A stretch of DNA of 57,607 bases, from contig CAYVEB010000009.1 in the NCBI GenBank assembly GCA_964450645.1, forward strand, positions 1 through 57,607, given 5' to 3'. Of the stretch, positions 17,215-25,299 are shown piece by piece (position 1 is the first letter of the stretch; each line of letters starts with the position of its first letter). Source of the DNA: JAKSPM01 sp964450645 (GTDB taxonomy: Bacteria; Bacillota; Clostridia; Oscillospirales; Oscillospiraceae). The translations under genes were made by a program, and so were the position numbers. The notes beneath the pieces were generated by a model that was given only the letters and a program-made list of their open reading frames with translations, was not told the origin of the DNA and did not search any database.

Positions 17215-18144
17215 ATGGACATCTACAGCATTGGAGAAATGGTCATCGACTGGCTTCCCGGAAAAGAAGCCAACAGTTATGTCCGCAACGCGGGCGGCGC
17301 CCCGGCGAACGTAGCCATCGCGGCGGCACGCCTGGGGATGGACGTAGGCATGTGCTGCTCGGTGGGCGACGACGATTTCGGCCATTTCCTGATGGACACG
17401 CTGAAGGAGAATCATGTCCGCCGGATCAATCCGGACTATTGCCAAAAGGCGGTGACCACCATGGCGTTCGTCTCGCTGGCTGCAAACGGGGAGCGCACGT
17501 TCACGTTTGTCCGCAACCCCGGCGCGGATATGTTTCTGTCCCCCGCCTGCGTGCGGGAGGAGGACATCCGAAGCAGTGTAATTGTCCACGCGGGTTCCTG
17601 TTCGCTTTCGGCCCAGCCGGAGTCGGAGAGCACGGCGCGGGCGATGGGCCTGGCGAGCTGGATGAAGAAGATCGTCAGCTTTGACGTCAACTACCGCGAC
17701 CTGATGTGGAACTGCGACCGCGCGGCGTGCGTCCTGAAGCTCCGGGAGCTGCTGCCCATGGTTGATATGCTAAAAATTTCTGAAGAAGAAGTGGATATGA
17801 TTGGCGGCGACGGCCATATCCTTGAACTGATGGAGACGTACCACATCACGCTGGTGGTGGAGACGCTCAGCTCGGAGGGCGCAAGAGCCTTCTTCCAAGG
17901 CCACGAGCTGCGCGTTCCGGGCCGCAAGGTGCCCTGTGTGGACGCCACCGGCGCGGGCGACGCATTCTGGGGCGGGTTCCTGGCGAATCTGCGGATGCAG
18001 GGCGTGGAGCATGTGCGCCAGCTGACGGACACGGTCGTCCAAAAGGCGATGGCCTACGGCAACGCCGCCGGCTCCATCTGCGTGCAGAACAAGGGTGCGA
18101 TTCCCTCTTTGCCCACGCGCGATATGATTGAAGCGCTGCTGTAA
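17215..18144 (+). CDS. PfkB-family sugar kinase
   Basis: This 309-residue protein belongs to the ribokinase/fructokinase fold. NAGGAPANVAIAAARLG at residues 25-41 is signature 1, and DATGAGDAFWGGF (243-255) is signature 2 with the catalytic Asp249 and anion hole. The N-terminus (DIYSIGEMVIDWLP) is most like bacterial fructokinases, so a ketohexose or ketopentose is a likely substrate. The start codon has AAAGGAG rather far upstream (13 bases). It is the first gene of an operon with an epimerase, a phosphohexuloisomerase-like protein and an aldose isomerase, which places it as the phosphorylation step. The exact sugar cannot be read from the sequence. Confidence 0.85.
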   Translation: MDIYSIGEMVIDWLPGKEANSYVRNAGGAPANVAIAAARLGMDVGMCCSVGDDDFGHFLMDTLKENHVRRINPDYCQKAVTTMAFVSLAANGERTFTFVRNPGADMFLSPACVREEDIRSSVIVHAGSCSLSAQPESESTARAMGLASWMKKIVSFDVNYRDLMWNCDRAACVLKLRELLPMVDMLKISEEEVDMIGGDGHILELMETYHITLVVETLSSEGARAFFQGHELRVPGRKVPCVDATGAGDAFWGGFLANLRMQGVEHVRQLTDTVVQKAMAYGNAAGSICVQNKGAIPSLPTRDMIEALL

Positions 18145-18156
18145 GGGGAATGGATA

Positions 18157-18858
18157 ATGGATATTTGGAAGCAGCCTTGTGTATTCGCTCCGTCGCTGAT
18201 CTGCCTGGACATGTGCAATCTGGAGAGCCAGGTGCGGCTGCTGGAGCAAAATGGCGTGCAGATGCTCCATGTGGATATTTTAGACGGCCACTTCAGCCCC
18301 AGTATGCCGCTGGGCCTGGACACGGTACGGCAGCTGCGGGCCAAAACCAATTTAGTCTTTGACTGCCATGTGATGGCCACGGAGCAGGATTATTTTGTGG
18401 ATGAACTGCTGGACATTGGCGTGCAGCAGATCGTCTTCCACGCCGAAACCCAGCCCCATATCGATGGGATGCTCAACCGCATCCACGCCAAAGGCGTCCG
18501 GGCGGGGGTCGCGTTAAAGCCCGCCACGCCGCTGCCGGTGCTGGACTATGTGCTGGAAAAGTGCGACGCGGTGATGCTGATGCTCATCAATCCCGGCTAT
18601 GCCTTTGTCAAGGGCGAGCGCCAGGTGCCCTACGCCGACAGGAAGATCCGCGCGCTGCGGCGGATGATTGACGAGCGGGGGCTGGATACGAAGATCGCCC
18701 TCGACGGCCGGATTTCCCCCGACAACATCCGCGCCTACGGAAACGGCGTGGCGGATGAATTTGTGTTGGGAAGCACCTGCCTGCGGCGCGATCAGCTGAA
18801 GCAAAGCCTGTGCGCGCTCAATGCGCTGCGCCGGAGCGTTTTGGGAGTCACGTTATGA
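18157..18858 (+). CDS. Ribulose-phosphate 3-epimerase-like enzyme (possibly allulose-6-phosphate epimerase)
   Basis: The 233-residue TIM barrel carries the RPE active-site pattern: PSLICLDMCNL, His38 and Asp40 in HVDILDGHF, His71 in FDCHVM, and Asp183 in LDGRIS. The usual second glycine of the DGG motif is Arg here, and the segment before the phosphate site reads MLMLINPGYA. Both suggest a substrate other than ribulose 5-phosphate, such as allulose 6-phosphate handled by AlsE. It starts 12 bases after the kinase and its stop overlaps the next gene (ATGA). RPE-family membership is sure; the substrate is inferred. Confidence 0.85.
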   Translation: MDIWKQPCVFAPSLICLDMCNLESQVRLLEQNGVQMLHVDILDGHFSPSMPLGLDTVRQLRAKTNLVFDCHVMATEQDYFVDELLDIGVQQIVFHAETQPHIDGMLNRIHAKGVRAGVALKPATPLPVLDYVLEKCDAVMLMLINPGYAFVKGERQVPYADRKIRALRRMIDERGLDTKIALDGRISPDNIRAYGNGVADEFVLGSTCLRRDQLKQSLCALNALRRSVLGVTL

Positions 18859-19430
18859 GTCAATTCGCAGAGCAATACCGCAGCGCCAGCAAGGCGGTTT
18901 TGGCGGAATTGGAGAAGACGCTGGCGAGTATCGATCCCGATTCCCTGGAGAAGTTAACAAACGCCATTTTGCGGGCCGACCAGGTCTTCTTCATCGGCGT
19001 GGGACGGGTGATGCTGTCGCTGCAGGCCGTGTGCAAGCGGCTGGCGCATCTGGGCATCCGCGCCCATTATGTGGGAGAAATTACAGAACCCGCTATCACC
19101 AAAAACGATCTTTTGATCGTCGGCTCCGGCTCCGGCGCGTCGCTGTTCCCGCTGAATATCGCGAGAAAGGCGCGGCAGACGGTGGGCTGCAAGATTGTCC
19201 ATATCGGCTCCAACCCCAACAGCGAGATGAAGGACATCTGCGACTTTATGGTTCGCATCCCCGTCCGCACCAAGTTCTATCTGGACGACGAGATCGATTC
19301 CTGCCAGCCCATGACGTCGCTGTTTGAGCAGGCGCTGCTGCTGGTGGGGGACATTTTGGCGAAGCTGATCCTCGAACAGCGAAACCTGGATATGAAGGAT
19401 CTTTGGCAGTACCACGCCAATTTGGAGTGA
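18855..19430 (+). CDS. SIS-domain isomerase, 6-phospho-3-hexuloisomerase (HxlB)-like
   Basis: A 191-residue single SIS-domain protein. The order ADQVFFIGVGRVMLSLQAV, AHLGIRAHYVGEITEPAI, LLIVGSGSGAS, QPMTSLFEQALLLVGD and the C-terminal HANLE closely follows 3-hexulose-6-phosphate isomerase, which interconverts arabino-3-hexulose 6-phosphate and fructose 6-phosphate. The usual Arg-Ser-Gly of the first phosphate loop is RVM here, so specificity may differ. GGGAG precedes the ATG at 18855, which overlaps the epimerase stop. No hexulose-phosphate synthase is in the window, so formaldehyde assimilation is not implied. Confidence 0.75.
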   Translation: MSQFAEQYRSASKAVLAELEKTLASIDPDSLEKLTNAILRADQVFFIGVGRVMLSLQAVCKRLAHLGIRAHYVGEITEPAITKNDLLIVGSGSGASLFPLNIARKARQTVGCKIVHIGSNPNSEMKDICDFMVRIPVRTKFYLDDEIDSCQPMTSLFEQALLLVGDILAKLILEQRNLDMKDLWQYHANLE

Positions 19431-19434
19431 GCTT

Positions 19435-20484
19435 ATGGACAGACGCGCGCTTTCTCAGCGGATCGGCAGTATGCAGCAGCTAGCTTACATCCGTCCGATT
19501 ACATACCAAGACGGACGCGCCGCCGGACTGCGGGCGCTGGACGTCAAAAACGGCCGCCTGAGCTTTCGGATCCTCGCGGATAAGTGCCTGGACGTGGGGG
19601 AGTTCTCTTACGGCGGCGTAAATTTCAGCTTCCTTTCCAAACCGGGCCTGCAGGGCCGCGGCCACTACGACACCCACGGCCAGGAGGCGCTGCGCAGCAT
19701 CATGGGCGGGCTGCTCTTCACCGCCGGGCTGGAAAATATCTGCGCCCCGTGTACGGTGGACGGCAAGGAGTATCCCATGCACGGCCGCATCCGCACGACG
19801 CCCGCGGAGCATCTTTGCGCCACAGCTCAGTGGGAGGGCGATCAGTACGTCCTGCGCGCCAGCGGCCAAATGCGGGAGGCCGAGCTGTTCGGGGAAAATC
19901 TGGTGCTCCGCCGCACCATCGAAACCGTATACGGCAGCAAGACCGTTACCTTGACGGATTGCATTGAAAACGAGGCCTTTCGCCCCGAACCGCTGATGCT
20001 GCTGTACCATATCAACATCGGCTATCCACTTTTGGACGAAGGAACCGAGCTTTTCCTCCCCACCCGGTCGGTGACGGCCAGAGACGGAGCGTCCGAGGGG
20101 CACGAAGATTGCTGGAACGTCATGGACGCGCCCAAGGACAACGAGCCGGAATACGTGTTTCTCCACGAGCCGGCGGCGGATGGCGACGGAAACGTGGTCG
20201 CCTGCGTACTCAACCACCGCCTGGGCCTGGGGCTGCGGCTGAGCTTCAGCAGCCGAAACCTGCCCCGGTTTATGGAGTGGAAATCCACTGCCAGCGGCGA
20301 CTATGCGCTGGGTTTGGAACCCGCGAATTCCAGCGTCTACGGCCGGCCCTACCACGAGCGGCGCGGCGATCTGCACCGCCTGGCGCCCTTCGCCAGCGAG
20401 ACGAACACGCTGACGTTTACCGTGCTGGACGGCGAGGCGGAGCTTGCGGCCGCGCGCCGGGAAATTGGGGCGATCGTCCGGTAA
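19435..20484 (+). CDS. DUF4432 / aldose 1-epimerase-like protein
   Basis: This 349-residue beta-rich protein resembles the DUF4432 branch of the galactose mutarotase superfamily: RALDVKNGRLSFRILADKCLDVGEFSYGG at the start, GLLFTAGLENICAP and MHGRI (ligand His), a central LYHINIGYPLLDEG, and a C-terminal GLEPANSSVYGR. Such proteins bind the ring form of sugars and many are thought to interconvert anomers. It begins 4 bases after the SIS gene with GGAG at a good distance. In this operon it probably supplies the anomer used by the next enzyme, D-lyxose isomerase. Activity is inferred from fold and position. Confidence 0.75.
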   Translation: MDRRALSQRIGSMQQLAYIRPITYQDGRAAGLRALDVKNGRLSFRILADKCLDVGEFSYGGVNFSFLSKPGLQGRGHYDTHGQEALRSIMGGLLFTAGLENICAPCTVDGKEYPMHGRIRTTPAEHLCATAQWEGDQYVLRASGQMREAELFGENLVLRRTIETVYGSKTVTLTDCIENEAFRPEPLMLLYHINIGYPLLDEGTELFLPTRSVTARDGASEGHEDCWNVMDAPKDNEPEYVFLHEPAADGDGNVVACVLNHRLGLGLRLSFSSRNLPRFMEWKSTASGDYALGLEPANSSVYGRPYHERRGDLHRLAPFASETNTLTFTVLDGEAELAAARREIGAIVR

Positions 20485-20568
20485 ACACAGCGCGCCGGGA
20501 GATCCGTTTGCCGGGGGCCGTTTTGAGTAATTCAAACGAATTATTGGATGAAGGGAGAGTCATTTACC

Positions 20569-21252
20569 ATGAAACGTTCTGAAATCAACGCCATTATCAA
20601 GGAGTTTGAAGCGCTGCTGGCGGAGCATCAATTTGCCCTGCCGCCGTTTTTGAGCTTTACGCCCGAAGAGTGGGCCGGGAAGAGCCACGAATACGATGAA
20701 ATTCGCGACAACGCCCTGGGCTGGGACGTGACCGACTACGGTGAAGGCCACTTTGACACACTGGGCCTTGCGCTGATCACCATCCGCAACGGCAACCTGT
20801 TTAACGCCAAATACACCAAGACCTACGCCGAAAAGATCATGATGGTGCGCGAGGGGCAGATTTCCCCCAACCATTTCCACTGGCACAAGATGGAGGATAT
20901 CATCAACCGCGGCGGCGGCAATCTGATCTTCCGCCTTTGGAACGCCACGCCGGACGAGGGCCTGGCCAACACCGATGTGGAGATCTGCCAGGATGGCCGG
21001 CGGTATATGGTCCCGGCGGGTACGGAGATTGTGCTGAAACCCGGCGAGAGCCTGTCACTCTATCCCTATTATTACCATGAATTCACCGTGCAGCCCGGCT
21101 CGGGCGCCGTGCTGGTGGGCGAGGTGTCGATGTGCAACGACGACAACACCGACAACCGCTTCTATAAGCCCCTGGGCCGCTTTCCCACCATCGAGGAGGA
21201 CGAGCCGCCCTACCGGCTGCTGTGCAACGAATATCCCCCGGCGAACGACTGA
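20569..21252 (+). CDS. D-lyxose ketol-isomerase family protein
   Basis: The 227-residue cupin matches D-lyxose isomerase (EC 5.3.1.15), which interconverts D-lyxose and D-xylulose and often also D-mannose and D-fructose. The metal site is visible as PNHFHWHKMEDIINRGGG, with His102, His104 and Glu109, plus His170 in YYYHEF. The start at 20569 has GGGAG 9 bases upstream; the frame seven codons longer begins on that site. It closes the enzyme half of the operon, 84 bases after the DUF4432 gene, and is followed by a hairpin-rich gap before the transporter genes. It would carry out the aldose-to-ketose step before the kinase. Confidence 0.88.
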   Translation: MKRSEINAIIKEFEALLAEHQFALPPFLSFTPEEWAGKSHEYDEIRDNALGWDVTDYGEGHFDTLGLALITIRNGNLFNAKYTKTYAEKIMMVREGQISPNHFHWHKMEDIINRGGGNLIFRLWNATPDEGLANTDVEICQDGRRYMVPAGTEIVLKPGESLSLYPYYYHEFTVQPGSGAVLVGEVSMCNDDNTDNRFYKPLGRFPTIEEDEPPYRLLCNEYPPAND

Positions 21253-21256
21253 TCCG

Positions 21257-21513
21257 CTTCTTCCATAAAAAACATTTTTATGGAAGAAGGCCGTGCAAGG
21301 GCACGATCCTTTTGGCGCGAAAGGGCTGAAAAGCCGTCGCACGCAATTTTTACGCGCTTTGCGCTAGAGGATTCGTACGACGCGGCGGTTTCCTGGGAAG
21401 CGGGCTTCTCTTAGGACACGGCGCGGCGTGCGCCGATGGCTCCCGGCGGGGAGCCGCCCGAATGAGAATTCTATTGGCGGAAGCCAAGGAATAGGCAGCG
21501 TTGCGGCGCTGCC
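21257..21513. repeat. Hairpin cluster between the enzyme and transporter genes
   Basis: The 288-base gap holds no gene but at least four perfect inverted repeats: a 15-bp stem at 21257-21289 with a 3-base loop; CGGCGC/GCGCCG at 21419-21435; GGCTCCC/GGGAGCC at 21438-21455; and GGCAGCG/CGCTGCC at 21494-21513. The first has its T run inside the stem, so it is not a standard terminator. The cluster could act in mRNA processing or partial attenuation, giving different levels of enzymes and transporter. The rbsA-type gene has its own GGAG at 21530. Confidence 0.5.
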
Positions 21514-21540
21514 GGAATAAACAATGAAAGGAGTCAAGCA

Positions 21541-23049
21541 ATGAGTCAATTAGCTGTTTCTATGGAACATATCAACAAGTCGTTCCCCGGCGTGAAGGCG
21601 CTTGACGACGTGCAGCTCCATTTGAGAACAGGCGAGGTAATGGCGCTCCTGGGAGAAAACGGGGCGGGCAAATCCACTTTGATGAAGATTCTGTCCGGCG
21701 TTTATACCAGGGATTCCGGTACGATTGAGATCTTCGGCAAGAAGGTGGAGGGTGACCTCAACACCAAAAAGGCCCAAGAGCTTGGCGTCGCGATCATCCA
21801 CCAGGAGTTAAACATGTGCCAGCACCTGACCGTGGCCAACAACATGTTCCTGGGGCGTGAGATCGTCAAGGGCGGCCGTCTGGACCGCCAGGAGATGAAC
21901 CGCCAGGCAAAAGAACAGCTGGCCAAACTGGGCATCACTGATCTGGATCCGGATACCGTCGTGGGGGACCTGACGGTTGGCCGGCAGCAGATGGTCGAGA
22001 TCGCCAAGGCGCTTTTGATCAACGCCAAGGTCCTGGTCATGGACGAACCGTCCTCCGCCCTGTCCAACGCGGAGATCGAGGAGATGTTCCGCATCGTCCG
22101 CGAGCTGCGCAGTCAAGGCTGCGCCATTGTGTACATCAGCCACCGCCTGCAGGAGCTGCACCATATCGTCGACAGCGTCACGATCATGCGCGACGGCCGC
22201 TACATCACCGAAGGCAAATTCAGCGACTTTACCATGGAGCAAATCATTGCAAACATGGTTGGCCGGGAAATCACCAATCAGTTCCCCCGCGAAACCGTCC
22301 CGCGCGGCAAGAAGGCGCTGGAGGTCAAGAACCTGCGCGCGGGCCGCGCGGTCAAGGGCATCAGCTTCGACGCATACGAGGGCGAGGTTCTGGGCTTCTC
22401 AGGCCTGGTCGGCGCCGGCCGCACGGAGGCCATGCGCGCCATCTTCGGTGCGGATCCCATTGACAGCGGCGAGATCATCCTCGACGGCAAGAAGCTGAAG
22501 ATCTCCTCTCCCAGCGACGCGATCAAGCAGGGCATCGTGCTGGCGCCGGAGGACCGGAAAAAGGACGGCCTTTGCACCAAGCTGACGATTCGCGACAACA
22601 TCGCCCTGCCCAACCTGGACATGATCTGCAACAAGATCGGCGCGGTGCGCAAGAGCCATGAGAACAAAATGATTGAAAAGGGCAAAGCCTCGCTGACCAT
22701 CAAAATGTCGAGCGCAGATGTGGAGGCGGGCAGCCTGTCCGGCGGCAACCAGCAGAAGGTGGTTGTGGCAAAGTGGCTCGCCAGGAACTCCCGCGTGATC
22801 ATCTTTGACGAACCCACCCGCGGCATCGACGTGGCGGCGAAGGTCGAAATCTATGAAATTATCAACCAGCTGAAAAAGTCCGGCGTCGTTGTGATCATCG
22901 TGTCCAGCGAGCTGCCCGAGGTCATGGGCATTTCCGACCGCGTCCTGGTCATGTGCAACGGCCGTATCACCGGCGAGGTCGATCCGAGAAACACGACGGA
23001 AGAAGAAATTATGACGTATGCCACCCAGTTCGGTGACAACGAAGGCTAA
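21541..23049 (+). CDS. Sugar ABC transporter ATP-binding protein (RbsA/XylG/MglA type)
   Basis: The 502-residue cytoplasmic subunit has two fused ABC modules. The first carries Walker A GENGAGKST, the signature LTVGRQQ and Walker B VLVMDEPSSAL; the second carries the degenerate loop SGLVGAGRTE, signature LSGGNQQK and VIIFDEPTRGID. This duplicated layout is specific to CUT2 carbohydrate importers for monosaccharides such as ribose, xylose, galactose, allose and rhamnose. It is followed by the permease after 19 bases and by the receptor gene, completing the importer. The upstream sugar enzymes make the same regulon likely. Confidence 0.95.
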   Translation: MSQLAVSMEHINKSFPGVKALDDVQLHLRTGEVMALLGENGAGKSTLMKILSGVYTRDSGTIEIFGKKVEGDLNTKKAQELGVAIIHQELNMCQHLTVANNMFLGREIVKGGRLDRQEMNRQAKEQLAKLGITDLDPDTVVGDLTVGRQQMVEIAKALLINAKVLVMDEPSSALSNAEIEEMFRIVRELRSQGCAIVYISHRLQELHHIVDSVTIMRDGRYITEGKFSDFTMEQIIANMVGREITNQFPRETVPRGKKALEVKNLRAGRAVKGISFDAYEGEVLGFSGLVGAGRTEAMRAIFGADPIDSGEIILDGKKLKISSPSDAIKQGIVLAPEDRKKDGLCTKLTIRDNIALPNLDMICNKIGAVRKSHENKMIEKGKASLTIKMSSADVEAGSLSGGNQQKVVVAKWLARNSRVIIFDEPTRGIDVAAKVEIYEIINQLKKSGVVVIIVSSELPEVMGISDRVLVMCNGRITGEVDPRNTTEEEIMTYATQFGDNEG

Positions 23050-23068
23050 GATTGAAAGGAGAACAACC

Positions 23069-24088
23069 ATGAGCCCATTGAAGCGTTTAATGTCCAAGAA
23101 CGGCGTTGCTTCTGTGCTGACGGCCTATGTGGGCGTCGTCGTTCTGATGATCGTCTTCACGATCCTCAACCCCAACTTCATCCGCTGGAATAGTATCGTA
23201 ACGTTACTGCGTTCCATTGTCCCCTATCTGCTGGTTGGCATAGGCCAGGCGTACGTATGTATTACCGGCAACATCGACCTGTCCATCGGCTCGGTCGTCG
23301 GCATGAGCGCCATGATGTCCGCCACCTTGATGTGCAACGGCATGAACCCCATTCTGGCGGTTCTGATCACCATGGCCGCGTGCATCGCAGTCGGCTTCAT
23401 CAACGGCCTGCTGGTCGGCAAGTTTAAGCTGCCGCCCTTCATCGGCACGCTGGGCACCATGACCATCGGCCGCGGCATTGCGCAGCTGGTCAACGGCAAC
23501 TACAACACCGACAACATCGGCTCCGCCGGCGCCGCACAGGTCTTCAAGAACGTATTGTACTACGGCAAGACCCTCGGCATCTACAACGGCGTTTGGATCG
23601 CCCTGGCCCTCTGGGTCATCTTCTTCTTCATCCTGTCCTTCACCCGTTCTGGCCGCCATATATACGCCATCGGCTCCAACGTGGATGCCGCCCGTCTGTC
23701 CGGCGTCAACGTGTTCGCAACCACCACGAAGGCCTACCTGGTCTCCGCCTTCTGCGCCGGCATCACGGGCCTGATCACCATGGCGCAGTCCGGTATGGGC
23801 GACATGACCGCCGGCACCAGCTATGAGATGTACGCGGTCGCCGCCGCGGTTATCGGCGGCGTATCCACCCTGGGCGGCAGCGGCCTGCTGCCGGGCGTCA
23901 TCGCCGGCGCCGCTGTGTGGGCAATCCTCCAGACCGGCCTGACCTTTGCCAACGTCCCGGTCGCGCTGCGCAATATCATCATCGGCCTGATCGTCGTCGC
24001 GTGCGTGCTGTTCGACGTCCTGCGCCGCAACGCGCCCCACAAGGCGAAAGAAGAAAAGAAAGCTCCCGTCGCCGCCGCGGAGAAATAA
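23069..24088 (+). CDS. Sugar ABC transporter permease (RbsC type)
   Basis: The 339-residue membrane protein has eight or more hydrophobic spans and CUT2 permease motifs: YVCITGNIDLSIGSVVGM, LPPFIGTLGTMTIGRGI, YAIGSNVDAARLSGVNV and AAVIGGVSTLGGSG. It forms the channel, probably as a homodimer, with the double ATPase encoded just upstream. The start at 23069 is set by GGAG in AAAGGAGAACAACC; the frame to 23018 overlaps the ATPase gene. Its lysine-rich cytoplasmic C-terminus (KAKEEKKAPVAAAEK) looks like an unstructured tail. Confidence 0.95.
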   Translation: MSPLKRLMSKNGVASVLTAYVGVVVLMIVFTILNPNFIRWNSIVTLLRSIVPYLLVGIGQAYVCITGNIDLSIGSVVGMSAMMSATLMCNGMNPILAVLITMAACIAVGFINGLLVGKFKLPPFIGTLGTMTIGRGIAQLVNGNYNTDNIGSAGAAQVFKNVLYYGKTLGIYNGVWIALALWVIFFFILSFTRSGRHIYAIGSNVDAARLSGVNVFATTTKAYLVSAFCAGITGLITMAQSGMGDMTAGTSYEMYAVAAAVIGGVSTLGGSGLLPGVIAGAAVWAILQTGLTFANVPVALRNIIIGLIVVACVLFDVLRRNAPHKAKEEKKAPVAAAEK

Positions 24089-24167
24089 CCGGCGGCGGGG
24101 AGCCCCGCAAAAAATGTTCGGAGGATTGGTTCCCTCTGTGCATAAAAAATGAAAAGGAGAGTTTAAA

Positions 24168-25112
24168 ATGAAAAAACTGTTAGCACTGCTCCTCGCGATG
24201 GTCATGATCGTTGGCCTGTTTGCCGGCTGCGGCGGCGGCGACGATACGATGCACATCGCCCTGATCACCATGGACCAGATGGACGTACACTGGGTCAAGC
24301 TCCACAACGCCGCCGAGGCGAAGGTGGAAGAGCTGAAGGAAGCCGGCAAAAACGTGGAACTGGAATGGCTGGCTCCCCAGACCAAGGACAACGCCCAGCA
24401 AATCGCCATGATCGAGACCGCCGTCAACAACGGCGCCCAGGTCATTATCATCTCCGTCAACGACTCCACCGCCTGCAACGACGCGCTGAATAACGCAAAA
24501 GACGCCGGCGTGGAAATCATCTACGTCGACGCCACCGCGACGGTGGAAGCTGCCGCAACTTTCGCCACCGACAACTACGCCGCCGGCGCGAAGGCCGGTG
24601 AAGAGATGCTCAAAATCCTCAGCGACAATGGCGTGACCGAGGGCCAGATCGGCCTGGTCTCGGCACAGGCTGGCGTGCAGTCCTGCATCGACCGTGTGGA
24701 CGGCTTCACCTCCGCCTTTGAGGGAACCGCGTTCACCTTCAGCGAAGTGCAGTATTCCGACGGCGACGCTGTGAAGGCGCAGGAACTGACTACCGCCCTG
24801 ATCAACAACGGCGTGATCGCGGTCTACGGCGCGAACGACGGCGCGACCAACGGCGCCGCCAACGCTGTGAAGGAAGCCAACGCCGCCGGCGCGAACATCT
24901 ACTGTGTCGGGTTCGACAACTCCTCGTCCAACCGCGCACACGTGCGTGACGGCGAACTGCTGGCCTTCATGGCGCAGAACCCCGCTGTCATGGGCTCCAG
25001 AGCCGTGGAATCCGCCGTGCAGCTGATCGAGGGCACGGATCTGGGCGGCGTGACGGAAGACACCGGCGTTTCCGTTGTCACCGCTGAAAACGTAGATGAA
25101 TTCGAGGACTAA
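24168..25112 (+). CDS. Sugar-binding lipoprotein (RbsB type), receptor of the importer
   Basis: The 314-residue protein starts with a lipoprotein signal (MKKLLALLLAMVMIVGLFAGC, Cys21), followed by a type I periplasmic binding fold. MHIALITMDQMDVHW, VIIISVNDSTACNDAL, DNYAAGAKAGEEML, and AVYGANDGATNGAA with its VGFDNS strand are the usual RbsB-type segments. It should be anchored on the outer face of the membrane and hand a monosaccharide to the permease. Its ligand defines the whole locus, but binding-site residues alone do not allow a safe guess. The gene ends the operon, followed by a strong terminator. Confidence 0.93.
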   Translation: MKKLLALLLAMVMIVGLFAGCGGGDDTMHIALITMDQMDVHWVKLHNAAEAKVEELKEAGKNVELEWLAPQTKDNAQQIAMIETAVNNGAQVIIISVNDSTACNDALNNAKDAGVEIIYVDATATVEAAATFATDNYAAGAKAGEEMLKILSDNGVTEGQIGLVSAQAGVQSCIDRVDGFTSAFEGTAFTFSEVQYSDGDAVKAQELTTALINNGVIAVYGANDGATNGAANAVKEANAAGANIYCVGFDNSSSNRAHVRDGELLAFMAQNPAVMGSRAVESAVQLIEGTDLGGVTEDTGVSVVTAENVDEFED

Positions 25113-25143
25113 TTATCATAAGCGCGAAACAGAACTCCATACA

Positions 25144-25181
25144 AACAGCCCCGGCCTTCCGGCCGGGGCTGTTGCGTTTTT
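25144..25181 (+). terminator. Terminator of the sugar operon
   Basis: AACAGCCCCGGCC (25144-25156) pairs exactly with its complement (25161-25173) over a TTCC loop, then GCG and a run of five T. Confidence 0.93.
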
Positions 25182-25299
25182 CGGGGGGCTTCAAGCGGCA
25201 AACGTTGCCGAAACCTGGCCCGGTTCCATGGGCTGGATGGAAGCGGAGGCGCCGCCGGGCTGCATACCGCCCTCCGGGGGCTGCGGTTCCATGGACAAG

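Noticed and set aside
18855..19430. Formaldehyde-fixing RuMP pathway
   Set aside because: The SIS protein resembles HxlB, but the neighbouring barrel protein has ribulose-phosphate epimerase motifs and not those of hexulose-phosphate synthase.
21253..21540. Third copy of the dispersed repeat
   Set aside because: Only very short matches such as GATTCGT are shared with copies A and B; the hairpins differ.
23204..24520. 438-codon minus-strand frame over the permease and receptor genes
   Set aside because: Crosses two real genes and an intergenic region; composition is typical of antisense G+C-rich DNA.
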